NCBI RefSeq assembly: GCF_042850945.1
Contig: NZ_AP031496.1
Coordinates: 1,054,001 to 1,118,000 of the forward strand
Origin: Halioxenophilus aromaticivorans
GTDB taxonomy: Bacteria; Pseudomonadota; Gammaproteobacteria; Pseudomonadales; Cellvibrionaceae
Reading direction: 5' to 3'
Length of the DNA: 64,000 nt
Shown piece by piece: positions 24,407 to 33,389 of the stretch. Made by a program: the position numbers and the translations under genes. The notes beneath the pieces are model-generated. The model ran no database searches and was not told where the DNA came from. It saw only the letters and a program-made list of their open reading frames with translations. Numbering within the stretch: position 1 is the first letter of the stretch; each line of letters starts with the position of its first letter.

Positions 24407-25534
24407 ATGCAGTTAAATACCGTAGAAGAACTCATCGAAGACTTACGACAAGGTAAGATGGTTATTCTCATGGACGACGAAGGCCGTGAAAACGAAGGTG
24501 ACCTGATTATGGCCGCCGATATGGTGCGGCCGGAAGACATCAACTTTATGGCCACCCACGCGCGCGGCTTAATTTGCCTGACGCTCACTGAGCAGCGCTG
24601 CCAAACTCTGGATTTGCCACTGATGGTGAGTGATAACCGGGCTGCGCATTCCACCGCGTTTACGGTATCCATCGAAGCGGCAGAAGGGGTTACCACGGGT
24701 ATTTCCGCCGCCGATCGCGCGCGCACCGTTAGCGCTGCGGTAGCCGCTAATGCCGTAGCCAAAGATATTGTGCAACCGGGGCATATCTTTCCTTTAATGT
24801 GCCAACCTGGTGGCGTGTTGAGCCGTGCTGGCCACACCGAAGCCGGTTGCGATTTGGCGCGCTTAGCCGGCCGAGAGCCAGCCGCGGTGATCGTTGAAAT
24901 TATGAACGAAGACGGCACCATGGCGCGCCGTCCGGATTTGGAAGTGTTTGCCAAGCAGCACAATTTAAAAATCGGCACCATCGCCGATTTGATTCACTAC
25001 CGTTCCGTGAAAGAGCAAACCGTGGAGCGCATCAACGAGCGCCGTGTGGAAACAGCCTATGGCGAATTTACGCTCTACACTTATAAGGATTTGGCCAGCT
25101 CTGAATTGCACTACGCCATGGTGAAAGGGGATATTAATCCCGACGATGCTGTGCCGGTGCGTGTGCACGTGCTGGATGCCGCCCGCGATCTGCTCAGCAT
25201 CCTGCGTGAAAGCGACAAGCAGTACAATTCTTGGACCTTCCAGCAGGCGTTGAAGTACGTGGCCGAGCAGGGTACCGGTGTGGTGGCCCTGATTTGCCAT
25301 AGCATGTCTACCAAAGAAATTGACGAAAGCATTGACTGGATGCTGGCTGGTAAAAAGAAGGCTACCTCCCAGGATATGGTGTACCGCCAAGTGGGTACCG
25401 GCGCACAAATGCTGCGCGATCTGGGGGTGCGCAAGATGAATATCCTGGCCGCGCCGCTGAAATTTAGTGCGCTATCGGGTTTCGACTTAGAAGTGGTAGA
25501 GCGCACCGACGCGCCGGCTAACACCGAGCACTAA
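24407..25534 (+). CDS. ribB: 3,4-dihydroxy-2-butanone-4-phosphate synthase with a degenerate GTP cyclohydrolase II-like domain
   Basis: 375 residues. The N-terminal RibB domain (to about residue 205) is intact: 'ILMDDEGRENEGDLIMAAD', 'STAFTVSIEA', and 'GHTEAGCDLARLAG'. The C-terminal domain (about 210-365) has the RibA fold pattern but lacks the zinc cysteines (C-x10-C-x-C) and the catalytic 'RQEGRGIGL' loop, where it reads 'ALICHSMSTKEIDES'. A complete stand-alone RibA is encoded at 28.7 kb, so this is the RibBX type, with RibB activity and a second domain of unclear role. Confidence 0.93.
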   Translation: MQLNTVEELIEDLRQGKMVILMDDEGRENEGDLIMAADMVRPEDINFMATHARGLICLTLTEQRCQTLDLPLMVSDNRAAHSTAFTVSIEAAEGVTTGISAADRARTVSAAVAANAVAKDIVQPGHIFPLMCQPGGVLSRAGHTEAGCDLARLAGREPAAVIVEIMNEDGTMARRPDLEVFAKQHNLKIGTIADLIHYRSVKEQTVERINERRVETAYGEFTLYTYKDLASSELHYAMVKGDINPDDAVPVRVHVLDAARDLLSILRESDKQYNSWTFQQALKYVAEQGTGVVALICHSMSTKEIDESIDWMLAGKKKATSQDMVYRQVGTGAQMLRDLGVRKMNILAAPLKFSALSGFDLEVVERTDAPANTEH

Positions 25535-25632
25535 TCTCAGTAACTAACCCCAGTAACTAATCCCAGGAATTACAGTGCGGGCCAAAGGCCCCAAACAGCG
25601 CAGCCCAGCTGCGCCAAGACAGAGGAAATATC

Positions 25633-26103
25633 ATGAGTGGAATTACTGTCATTGAAGGCGATTTTTGCGACGTCAAAGGCAAGTACGCGCTGATCGTTAG
25701 CCGCTGGAACAGCTTTGTTGTAGAGAGCCTCAAATCCGGCGCTTTGGATACCTTGCGTCGCCACGGCGTGGCCGAGGAAGACATCACCATTTACTATGTT
25801 CCCGGCGCCTTTGAGTTTCCTATCATGGCTCAGAAAATCGCCGCCAGTGGTAAGTTTGATGCCATCATTGCCCTGGGTGCGGTGATTCGCGGTGGCACGC
25901 CGCACTTCGATTACGTTGCCGGTGAATGCACCAAGGGCTTGGCTCAGGTATCGTTAACCGCCTGTGTGCCCATCACCTTTGGTGTGCTCACAGTGGATTC
26001 CATTGAGCAGGCCATCGAACGTTCCGGTACCAAAGCCGGTAACAAAGGCGAAGAAGCCGCCGTTACCGCGTTGGAAATGGTCTCTGTATTAGGCAAGGTA
26101 TAA
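25633..26103 (+). CDS. ribH: 6,7-dimethyl-8-ribityllumazine synthase
   Basis: 156 residues, the size of the icosahedral or pentameric lumazine synthases. Joins the RibB product with the RibD pathway product. Typical motifs: 'ALIVSRWNSFVVESLKSGALDTL', 'YVPGAFEFPIMAQKIA', 'AIIALGAVIRGGTPHFDYVAGE' and the C-terminal 'TVDSIEQAIERSGTKAGNKGEEAAVTALEM'. nusB starts 5 bp after the stop. Confidence 0.96.
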   Translation: MSGITVIEGDFCDVKGKYALIVSRWNSFVVESLKSGALDTLRRHGVAEEDITIYYVPGAFEFPIMAQKIAASGKFDAIIALGAVIRGGTPHFDYVAGECTKGLAQVSLTACVPITFGVLTVDSIEQAIERSGTKAGNKGEEAAVTALEMVSVLGKV

Positions 26104-26108
26104 GCCCT

Positions 26109-26549
26109 GTGAGCAACTCTCCCGCAGCCCGCCGTAAAGCCCGTCACTACGCCATGCAGGCCTTGTATCAATGGCATATGTCCGGCAGCGACATCAACAA
26201 AATCGAAGCCGAGTTTCGTACCGACTACGACATGAAACCCGTGGACGTTGCCTACTTCCACGAGATTCTGCACGAAGTGCCCAAACAGCTTAGTGAGCTG
26301 GAAGCGGTGTTTGTACCCCATCTGCAAGGTCGCGCGCTCAACGAACTGGACCCAATCACGCTGGCATTACTGCGCATGGCTTGCTATGAATTAAAGCAGC
26401 GCATCGACGTGCCCTACAAAGTGGTGATCAATGAATCGGTGTCGCTGGCAAAAAAATTTGGTGCCACCGATGCGCACAAGTTTATCAACGGTGTGTTGGA
26501 TAAGGTATCCGCTGAGCTGCGCTCGGTGGAAGTCAACCATCGCGGGTAG
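26109..26549 (+). CDS. nusB: transcription antitermination factor NusB
   Basis: 146 residues from a GTG start. RNA-binding helical protein of the rRNA antitermination complex (with NusE/S10). The N-terminal basic 'SPAARRKARHYAMQALYQWHMSG' and the C-terminal 'VPYKVVINESVSLAKKFGATDAHKFINGVLDKV' are standard. The linkage ribH-nusB-thiL-pgpA is widespread in Gammaproteobacteria. Confidence 0.96.
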   Translation: MSNSPAARRKARHYAMQALYQWHMSGSDINKIEAEFRTDYDMKPVDVAYFHEILHEVPKQLSELEAVFVPHLQGRALNELDPITLALLRMACYELKQRIDVPYKVVINESVSLAKKFGATDAHKFINGVLDKVSAELRSVEVNHRG

Positions 26550-26605
26550 CCAAAGGTCACAAAACACGGCGCCAAGGCAGGCGTGGCAAGCGGGAGCAGG
26601 AAGGC

Positions 26606-27568
26606 ATGGCCAACATCAATGAATTCGATCTAATAGAAGAATATTTTGCCGGCCAGGTGGCCTCCTATGGCGTTAACCTGGGCATCGGTGACGATTGCGC
26701 CCTAGTGACCGTACCCCCGGGCCATCAGTTGGCCATGTCCATGGACTCCCTGATTGGCGGCGTGCACTTCCCGAAAAATGCTGATCCAGAACTCATTGCC
26801 GAACGCGCCGTGCGGGTAACCGTGAGCGACCTCGCCGCTATGGGCGCTGACCCATTGTGGATGACCTTGGGGCTCACCATGCCCACTTCCGAAAGCCATT
26901 GGCTAGCCGGATTTAGCCGTGGTTTGTTTCGCGCCGCCGAGGAATTCAACCTGTGTTTGGTCGGGGGCGATACTACTCGCGGCCCACTGGCGATCACTCT
27001 GCAAGTCCATGGCAGTGTAGAGCCTGGCAAAGCCATGCTGCGTTCCGACGCACGGGTGGGTGACATCATTTTTGTCACTGGCAATGTGGGCGATGGTGCC
27101 GCCGCATTGGCGGTGATCAAAAAACAATTGGACGTCGGTAAATCCGCCTTTGGCTACATGATGCAAGCTTACTACTCGCCCAAGGTGCGAGTGCGCGAGG
27201 GTAAAATCATCAACGCTGTGGCCAGCGCTGCCATTGATGTATCCGATGGCCTAATGGCGGACTTAAAACACATTTGCAAAGCCAGTGGTGTTGGTGCCGT
27301 GGTTGAGGCCGAGCGCTTGCCTATCTCGGAGCCCGTGCGCAAATTAACCGATCCGGACGTGGCCCTAGCTTGGGCGCTCACCGGTGGCGATGACTACCAG
27401 CTGTGCTTTACCGTACCACCGCAAAAAATTGCCCGTCTAGAAGAGCTGCAAGCAAAGCACAAACTGGATATCACTGCCATTGGCGAAATTGTGCGCGGCC
27501 CGGATTGTGTCTGTCTGAGTGACGGCCGTATCGTAGAATGCGATGTTAGTGGCTATAAGCACTTCTGA
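26606..27568 (+). CDS. thiL: thiamine-monophosphate kinase
   Basis: 320 residues. Phosphorylates thiamine monophosphate to the diphosphate cofactor. AIR-synthase-like fold with 'NLGIGDDCALVTVPPGHQLAMSMDSLIGGVHF', 'RAVRVTVSDLAAMGADPLWMTLGL', 'LVGGDTTRGPLAITLQVHG' and 'AIDVSDGLMADLKHICKASG', all with the metal-binding acidic residues in place. AGGAAGG precedes ATG 26606. The stop overlaps the pgpA start by one base (TGATG), so the two are coupled. Confidence 0.96.
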   Translation: MANINEFDLIEEYFAGQVASYGVNLGIGDDCALVTVPPGHQLAMSMDSLIGGVHFPKNADPELIAERAVRVTVSDLAAMGADPLWMTLGLTMPTSESHWLAGFSRGLFRAAEEFNLCLVGGDTTRGPLAITLQVHGSVEPGKAMLRSDARVGDIIFVTGNVGDGAAALAVIKKQLDVGKSAFGYMMQAYYSPKVRVREGKIINAVASAAIDVSDGLMADLKHICKASGVGAVVEAERLPISEPVRKLTDPDVALAWALTGGDDYQLCFTVPPQKIARLEELQAKHKLDITAIGEIVRGPDCVCLSDGRIVECDVSGYKHF

Positions 27569-28071
27569 TGTCTCGCGCCGATAAATCCGCCGTTCCGGCA
27601 CCGTCCTTTCGTCGCTTGCTGCGCTCACCTTCACTGTTGTTGGCTTTCGGCTTTGGCTCGGGTTGTAGCCGTTGGGCGCCGGGCACCGTGGGCACGGTGG
27701 CGGCCATGCCGTTTGCCATTGCGTTGTTGCAATTACCTTTATGGGCATACGCGATATTGGTTCTTCTAGCGGCGGTGGCCGGCGTGTGGATTTGCCGCCA
27801 AGCCAGTGACGAGCTGCAAGTACACGATCACTCTGGCATTGTCTGGGATGAGTTTGTGGGCCTGTGGATCACGCTGATCGCTGCTCCCCAGCATTGGTTT
27901 TGGCTGTTGTTGGGGTTTGCGTTGTTTCGCTTTTTCGACATCCTAAAACCCTGGCCCATCAGCTACTTCGACCGCCACGTGCACGGCGGCCTGGGTATCA
28001 TGATTGATGACATACTGGCCGGCTTTTTTGCCGCCCTGTGCCTGCAAGGCCTGGTCTACTGGGTGGGGTAG
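27568..28071 (+). CDS. pgpA: phosphatidylglycerophosphatase A
   Basis: 167 residues, multipass inner-membrane enzyme that removes phosphate from phosphatidylglycerophosphate. Family motifs: 'FGSGCSRWAPGTVGTVAAMPF', 'DHSGIVWDEFVGLWITL' (acidic active-site residues) and 'RFFDILKPWPISYFDRHVHGGLGIMIDDILAG'. ATG shares its A with the thiL stop. A retropepsin-like gene begins 6 bp downstream. Confidence 0.95.
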   Translation: MSRADKSAVPAPSFRRLLRSPSLLLAFGFGSGCSRWAPGTVGTVAAMPFAIALLQLPLWAYAILVLLAAVAGVWICRQASDELQVHDHSGIVWDEFVGLWITLIAAPQHWFWLLLGFALFRFFDILKPWPISYFDRHVHGGLGIMIDDILAGFFAALCLQGLVYWVG

Positions 28072-28077
28072 CTGACC

Positions 28078-28737
28078 ATGGGTAACCAATGGCTTTGGAG
28101 GTACGTAATAGCCGCATTGTTATTGGCCACGTTGGCCGCAATCAGCCCTGCGAAGGCTGCCAATGTGGCCGTTAAAGGCTTATTCGCAGGCAGCGCGGTG
28201 CTCACCATTGACGGTCGGCAACGCCTGCTAAAAGCCGGTGCCACCAGCCCGGAAGGCGTTACCTTGGTCAGTGCCAACAGCCGCTACGCGGTGGTTGAAA
28301 TTGACGGCCAGCGCCACCAACTAGGCATAAGCCAACACATCGCCTCGGGCTTTGCCAACGCCCAGCGGCGCGAGGTGCGTATAAACGAAGGTGCCGGCGG
28401 CCACTATTGGGCGGCGGGCCAAATTAACGGCCACGCCATCCGTTTTATGGTGGATACCGGGGCCACAAATATTGCCATGAACCGAGCCACCGCCGAGCGC
28501 TTAGGAGTTAATTTTCGCGCCGGTCGCGAGGCTCGGGCAGGCACCGCCGGGGGTATAGTGCCCATTTATTTGGTGCAGCTGGCGCGCGTGTCTGTGGGCG
28601 CTATTGTCCTCGACAATGTACAAGCTTCGGTACATCTGGATGAATCGCCGGCGCACGTATTACTAGGGAACAGTTTTTTAAGTCAGCTTGAAATGCAAAA
28701 AGAAAATGGCGTTTTGGTGTTAAGTTCCCAACGCTGA
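28078..28737 (+). CDS. exported retropepsin-like aspartic protease (TIGR02281/clan AA type)
   Basis: 219 residues. Signal peptide at about residues 9-28 (AALLLATLAAISPAKA). A first part with a repeated beta pattern is followed by the protease domain. The single catalytic motif 'FMVDTGATNIAMNRATAERLGV' lies near residue 123, and the conserved 'VLLGNSFLSQLEMQKENGVLVL' closes the protein. One D-T-G per chain means it must act as a homodimer, as in viral and SpoIIGA-like enzymes. Substrate unknown; periplasmic by its signal. It sits between pgpA and ribA, close to both, so it is probably co-transcribed with housekeeping genes. Confidence 0.85.
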   Translation: MGNQWLWRYVIAALLLATLAAISPAKAANVAVKGLFAGSAVLTIDGRQRLLKAGATSPEGVTLVSANSRYAVVEIDGQRHQLGISQHIASGFANAQRREVRINEGAGGHYWAAGQINGHAIRFMVDTGATNIAMNRATAERLGVNFRAGREARAGTAGGIVPIYLVQLARVSVGAIVLDNVQASVHLDESPAHVLLGNSFLSQLEMQKENGVLVLSSQR

Positions 28738-28748
28738 GAGGAGTCCCA

Positions 28749-29342
28749 GTGACAGTTAAGTATATCGAGTCGTGTAAGTTGCCAACTCCATTCGGCATTT
28801 TCGACATGCACGGCTTTGAGGACGGCGAATCCGATAAAGAGCACGTTGTGCTCACCATGGGTGACTTTGATGGCGAAGAGCCAGTGTTGGCCCGGGTTCA
28901 TTCAGAGTGTTTAACCGGTGACGGCTTGTTTAGCCTGCGCTGTGATTGCGGTGCGCAACTGCAAGCGGCGTTGCATAAAATTGCCCAGCAGGGCCGTGGC
29001 GCTATTTTTTATTTGCGCCAAGAAGGCCGTGGTATTGGCTTATTGAATAAAATCCGCGCTTACCATCTGCAAGATGCCGGTGCTGATACCGTTGAAGCCA
29101 ACGAGGCCCTGGGCTTCGGTGCGGACCTGCGCCGCTACGATATGCTCAAACCTATGATGGCGCATTTCGGCATCCAAAGCCTGCGCATAATGACCAACAA
29201 CCCTCGCAAAATAGAAGCACTGCGGGAAATCGGCATTGACGTCACCGAGCGTCTGCCCCACGAAACCGGTCGTAATCCACACAACGCCAAATATCTAGAA
29301 ACCAAAAAAGGCAAGCTGGGCCACATGCTCGACAGCGAGTAA
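28749..29342 (+). CDS. ribA: GTP cyclohydrolase II
   Basis: 197 residues from a GTG start with GAGAGGAG upstream. Opens GTP to start riboflavin synthesis. Zinc cysteines in 'VHSECLTGDGLFSLRCDCGAQL' and the catalytic loop 'FYLRQEGRGIGLLNKIRAY' are complete, followed by 'RIMTNNPRKIEAL'. This is the functional partner that the degenerate second domain of the RibB protein cannot replace. About 10 bp after the retropepsin-like gene. Confidence 0.96.
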   Translation: MTVKYIESCKLPTPFGIFDMHGFEDGESDKEHVVLTMGDFDGEEPVLARVHSECLTGDGLFSLRCDCGAQLQAALHKIAQQGRGAIFYLRQEGRGIGLLNKIRAYHLQDAGADTVEANEALGFGADLRRYDMLKPMMAHFGIQSLRIMTNNPRKIEALREIGIDVTERLPHETGRNPHNAKYLETKKGKLGHMLDSE

Positions 29343-29436
29343 TTATCCAAGGTTTGCCGTTTGGTTCGTCAAAGCAGCGTATTCCCCAAACCCAGCGTAA
29401 GGTTTTGGGGGCGAGCTTTCTTTACGGACCTCTCCC

Positions 29437-32400
29437 ATGTCTCAATTGGCACCCCACTGGCAACGATTTTTGGCCGCCAAGCGCCGGTCAGAAGCCGAGT
29501 ATATTCCCGAGCTGTTGCAACAGCTGCATTTGTCCGAGGCCGACCGCACCGAGATATCCCAGCAAGCCCTGGTCATCATCGGTGCTGCGCGCAGTAATGC
29601 TACGCCACTGCTGGATAGCTTTTTAAGCGAATACAAAATCAGTGAAGGCGAAGGCGTGGCTCTAATGTGCCTGGCAGAGGCACTGCTGCGTATTCCCGAT
29701 GCCCGCACTCGCGATCAGCTCATCCAAGACAAGCTCGGTTTTGCGCAGTGGGCCGAGCACAAGGGTCAATCGAAAAAATTTTGGGTTAATGCTTCCACCT
29801 ACGGTTTGGCGCTCACCGGCCGAGTGCTGAATTTGAAACAGCGCAACAGCGTGGGTAAATCGCTGCATCGGCTAAGCCAACCGGTGATCCGCCGTGCGGT
29901 GGCCCAGGCCGTGGCCATGTTAGGCGAGCAATTTGTTCTGGGCGAAAGCTTGGCCCGCGCCCGCGCCAAAGCCGTGAAATTGCACTATGGCCCATGGTTG
30001 TTTTCTTACGATATGCTGGGCGAGGGCGCCCGCACCCGTGAAGACGCCGAGCGCTACTTTCAAGATTACAAATCCTCCATCGAGGCCTTGGCCGGCCAAA
30101 CCCAGCCCAACCTACTTCTGCGGGCCGGCGTGTCGGTGAAGTTATCCGCGTTATACCCCCGCTTTGAATTCAGCCACGCCCAGAGCGCACTGACTATATT
30201 GCAAGAAAAGCTACTGACGTTGGCGCTAGCGGCGGCCGCGGCCGGCATACCGCTCACCATCGATGCGGAAGAATCCCATCGCCAGATGATGACCTTAAAG
30301 CTGGTGCAAACGCTTATCGCTGCACCGCAGCTGGCCGGCTGGAACGGCTTGGGTGTGGCCATGCAAGCCTACAGTAAATCGGCCCTGGCAGCGGTGCACT
30401 GGTTAATTGCCCTGGTTCAAAGCACGGACAAAACGCTCACCGTGCGCTTGGTTAAGGGAGCCTATTGGGACAGCGAAATTAAACAAGCCCAGGAGCAGGG
30501 CCTGGAGGACTTTCCGGTATTTAGCCGGCGCTGCAATACGGATTTGTCGTATCTCGCCTGCGCCCAACGTTTATTGGCCGCGCGGCCGGCCATCTACCCA
30601 GCCTTCGCCAGCCACAATGCCAATACCCTAGCCGCCGTGCGCCATATGGCCGGCAACAGTGAGGGCTATGAATTTCAGCGTTTGCACGGCATGGGCGAAG
30701 CGGTTTATCGCCAAGCCAGGCAGCACTGGCGCGTCATGGCTCCGGCACGCATCTACGCACCGGTTGGCAGCCACAAGGAGCTGCTGGCGTACTTGGTACG
30801 GCGACTAATTGAAAACGGCGCTAACAGCTCGTTTGTCAATCAATTAGCTGACGCCGAAGTGAGCACTCAACAATTGGCCCACGACGCGGTAGCCCAGGCG
30901 GCTAACAGCAGCGATCACCGTCACCCGGGCGTGGTGTGGCCCCGGCAACTGTTTGGCCAGCGGCCCAATGCCATGGGGTTGGATTTAAACGATGTACTGG
31001 TATGGCGGCAAATAAAAGCTGCCCTGGCCGAGCACAGCCAAAGCAAAGTAAAAATTACGCCGCTGGTTGCCGGCTGGCAGCCGTCAGCGGATGCCTCTAA
31101 AAACACCTTGGTTAACCCGGCCAACAACGGTGACGTGTTAGGCACCGCCGTATGGGCCGATGACGCCGCCGTGCAACAGGCCTTTACCATGGCCCAACAA
31201 CACTGGCCCCAGTGGCGTGATACAGATGTGGCGCAGCGAGCCCAGTGTTTGCGCGCCGCGGCGGATTGCCTGGAGCAAGATATGTATCCGTGGCTTGCGT
31301 TACTGGTGCGAGAAGCGGGTAAAACCTGGGGCGATGCCGTGGCAGAAATTCGCGAGGCCGTGGATTTTTGCCGCTATTACGCACAGCAAGCGCAACAGCA
31401 GTTTGCCCAGCCAATACCGTTGCCAGAGGGCGGCGCCGGCGTTGCCGGAGAAAGTAACCAACTGAGCTACCACGGCCGGGGTATTTTTGTCTGCATCAGC
31501 CCGTGGAATTTTCCGTTAGCTATTTTTATTGGCCAGGTGACAGCAGCGCTGGTCACGGGTAACGCCGTCGTGGCAAAGCCTGCCCAGCAAACATCCATTA
31601 TTGCTCAGCAGGCGGTGGCGCTGTTGCATCGTTGTGGCATCCCGGAGGGCGTATTGGCGCTGTTGCCCGGCGGCCGTGAGCTGGGCGCTGATATGATTAA
31701 ACAGCCCCTGGTGGCCGGTGTTGCATTTACCGGCAGCGTAGCCGCAGCCCAGGCGGTTAATCGCGCCCTGGCCGCAAAGGATGGCCCCATTGTGCCTTTG
31801 ATTGCCGAAACCGGTGGCCAAAACGTTATGATCGCCGACAGCAGCGCGCTACCAGAGCAACTGTGCGACGACGTAATGCGCTCCGCCTTTGCCAGTGCCG
31901 GCCAGCGTTGCTCTGCGCTGCGGGTGCTGTACCTGCAAAAAGAAATCTACCCTAAGGTGGTAGCCATGCTCAAAGGTGCCATGGCCCAATGGGTGGTGGC
32001 TAATCCAGAAAATTTATACAGTGACGCCGGCCCAATTATCGATGCCGAAGCGCGGGAAAAATTGCGCGCTTACATTGCGCAACAAAAAGCCACCGCAAAA
32101 GGGTATTTTTGTGCCGCCGCCGAGGTTGCCCGGGGCGGTTATTATTTGGCGCCGTGCCTACTAGAGATTGACGATATTCAGCAAATACCCGGCGAGCAGT
32201 TCGGCCCGATTTTGCATGTAATCGAATACCAGGAGAAAAACTTACCCCAGGTGTTGGAGCAAGCCCAAAGCACAGACTTTGGCTTAACCTTTGGTATTCA
32301 CAGCCGCATTGAAACCAAGGCCCGTGCCATTGCGCAAAATATTGCGGTGGGTAACGTTTATGTGAATCGCAATATGATTGGTGCCGTGGTGGGATTGCAG

Positions 32401-32544
32401 CCCTTTGGCGGCATTGGACTATCCGGTACCGGCCCTAAGGCGGGCGGACCACATTATTTAACGCGTTTCTGTAACGAAAAAAGTATTTCTGTAAACACGG
32501 TGGCGGTGGGCGGCAACAGCCAGTTACTGAATTTAACGGATTAA
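29437..32544 (+). CDS. putA: bifunctional proline dehydrogenase / L-glutamate gamma-semialdehyde dehydrogenase
   Basis: 1035 residues. Oxidises proline to glutamate in two steps. The FAD-dependent proline dehydrogenase barrel occupies about residues 150-450 ('TIDAEESHRQMMTLKL', 'RLVKGAYWDSEIKQAQ', 'AFASHNANTLAAV', 'YAPVGSHKELLAYLVRRL'). The aldehyde dehydrogenase domain follows from about 540 ('CISPWNFPLAIFIGQV', Glu in 'IAETGGQNVMIAD', nucleophile Cys in 'SAGQRCSALRVLYL'). It lacks the ribbon-helix-helix domain of the 1320-residue E. coli protein, so it is bifunctional, not a self-repressor. No putP transporter is adjacent. Confidence 0.95.
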   Translation: MSQLAPHWQRFLAAKRRSEAEYIPELLQQLHLSEADRTEISQQALVIIGAARSNATPLLDSFLSEYKISEGEGVALMCLAEALLRIPDARTRDQLIQDKLGFAQWAEHKGQSKKFWVNASTYGLALTGRVLNLKQRNSVGKSLHRLSQPVIRRAVAQAVAMLGEQFVLGESLARARAKAVKLHYGPWLFSYDMLGEGARTREDAERYFQDYKSSIEALAGQTQPNLLLRAGVSVKLSALYPRFEFSHAQSALTILQEKLLTLALAAAAAGIPLTIDAEESHRQMMTLKLVQTLIAAPQLAGWNGLGVAMQAYSKSALAAVHWLIALVQSTDKTLTVRLVKGAYWDSEIKQAQEQGLEDFPVFSRRCNTDLSYLACAQRLLAARPAIYPAFASHNANTLAAVRHMAGNSEGYEFQRLHGMGEAVYRQARQHWRVMAPARIYAPVGSHKELLAYLVRRLIENGANSSFVNQLADAEVSTQQLAHDAVAQAANSSDHRHPGVVWPRQLFGQRPNAMGLDLNDVLVWRQIKAALAEHSQSKVKITPLVAGWQPSADASKNTLVNPANNGDVLGTAVWADDAAVQQAFTMAQQHWPQWRDTDVAQRAQCLRAAADCLEQDMYPWLALLVREAGKTWGDAVAEIREAVDFCRYYAQQAQQQFAQPIPLPEGGAGVAGESNQLSYHGRGIFVCISPWNFPLAIFIGQVTAALVTGNAVVAKPAQQTSIIAQQAVALLHRCGIPEGVLALLPGGRELGADMIKQPLVAGVAFTGSVAAAQAVNRALAAKDGPIVPLIAETGGQNVMIADSSALPEQLCDDVMRSAFASAGQRCSALRVLYLQKEIYPKVVAMLKGAMAQWVVANPENLYSDAGPIIDAEAREKLRAYIAQQKATAKGYFCAAAEVARGGYYLAPCLLEIDDIQQIPGEQFGPILHVIEYQEKNLPQVLEQAQSTDFGLTFGIHSRIETKARAIAQNIAVGNVYVNRNMIGAVVGLQPFGGIGLSGTGPKAGGPHYLTRFCNEKSISVNTVAVGGNSQLLNLTD

Positions 32545-32864
32545 ATCCAACTAAGGTTTTCTCTGAAAAACGCATTTTTAATTTGACGTCGCTTCAGTTC
32601 ATAGCACTCAGTTAGTGTTTATAGAATGCAACCGCTGAGCTAGCCCTAAGGCGATCTACAGTAAATTGTCGGGCAGTAAAATGGACATTAAGTAACAAAC
32701 TTTATGACAGCGCCTCATAGAATATGCGCCGTTCATCGTGGTCTGACAGAGCTTGCTAAAGCGGTCGCGAGGCGATAGCCGTGTGGATCTTGGTAATAAG
32801 TAGGAGGTGGCGCGGTAGGAAGATAGTGTGATGCGGTGGTAGGCAGCGCTAGAGGCTGCCTAAT
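32545..32864. other. gene-free stretch between putA and yhbY
   Basis: About 320 bp. The only structure seen is GGCAGC-gctagag-GCTGCC at 32842-32860, a 6-bp stem without a T-run, which lies past the yhbY stop on the minus strand. No promoter or gene is recognised. Confidence 0.45.
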
Positions 32865-32909
32865 GCAAAGTAGCTTAATACAAAGTAACTTAAAGCAAAG
32901 TAGCTTAAG
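32865..32909. repeat. three tandem copies of a 15-bp unit (GCAAAGTAGCTTAA-type) ending in the yhbY stop
   Basis: Units at 32865-32879, 32880-32894 and 32895-32909; the middle one differs by two bases. The last unit contains the yhbY stop codon (32905-32907 on the minus strand), so the array extends directly from the gene's 3' end. Probably slippage-derived. Confidence 0.8.
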
Positions 32910-33213
32910 GCATAAACCTAAGGTTGGTTTTTTTCGGATCCGGGCGGCCGGCTTTTTTGAATATCAACACAACCTTACCAATCTCTTGTACGACCTCGGC
33001 GCCGGTGCTGTCGACCAATTCAGCGATGATGGCCTTGCGGGCTTCGCGATCTGGGATGGCCAGTTTGATCTTGATCAGCTCATGGTCGCGCAGGGCTCTG
33101 AAGACTTCGTCCAATACCGATTCGCTCAGGCCGTTGCCGGCGATGGTGACGCAGGGCTTAAGTTGGTGGCCGATGGTGCGAAGACGTTTTTTGGTGTCGT
33201 TGGCGGTGGACAT
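32905..33213 (-). CDS. yhbY: YhbY-type RNA-binding protein (CRS1-YhbY/CRM domain)
   Basis: 102 residues from the Met of 'MSTANDTKKRLRTIGHQLKPCVTIAGNGLS'; the frame opens 24 codons earlier but that part is not conserved in style. One CRM domain with the GxxG-like loop in 'AGNGLSESVL' and 'HELIKIKLAIPDREARKAI'. Associates with pre-50S ribosomal particles. In relatives it is directly divergent from rlmE-ftsH; here a three-gene stress module (33.4-36.1 kb) lies between. Confidence 0.93.
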   Translation of the reverse strand: MSTANDTKKRLRTIGHQLKPCVTIAGNGLSESVLDEVFRALRDHELIKIKLAIPDREARKAIIAELVDSTGAEVVQEIGKVVLIFKKAGRPDPKKTNLRFMP

Positions 33214-33389
33214 GTGGAGTGACCCTGATTGCGCTGCTGGGGTTGCGCCCATTAGCGGTTGCTGAAATGAAAAGGCCCTAGTCAAAGGGCGCCGGAGTCT
33301 AGCAGTTTACGGCGGCTTTGCCTAGAGTGCCTAGCAGGGCGCTAGGCTAAGGTTCACTCTGGGAGGGGTTGCGAGGTAACACCTGGGTG

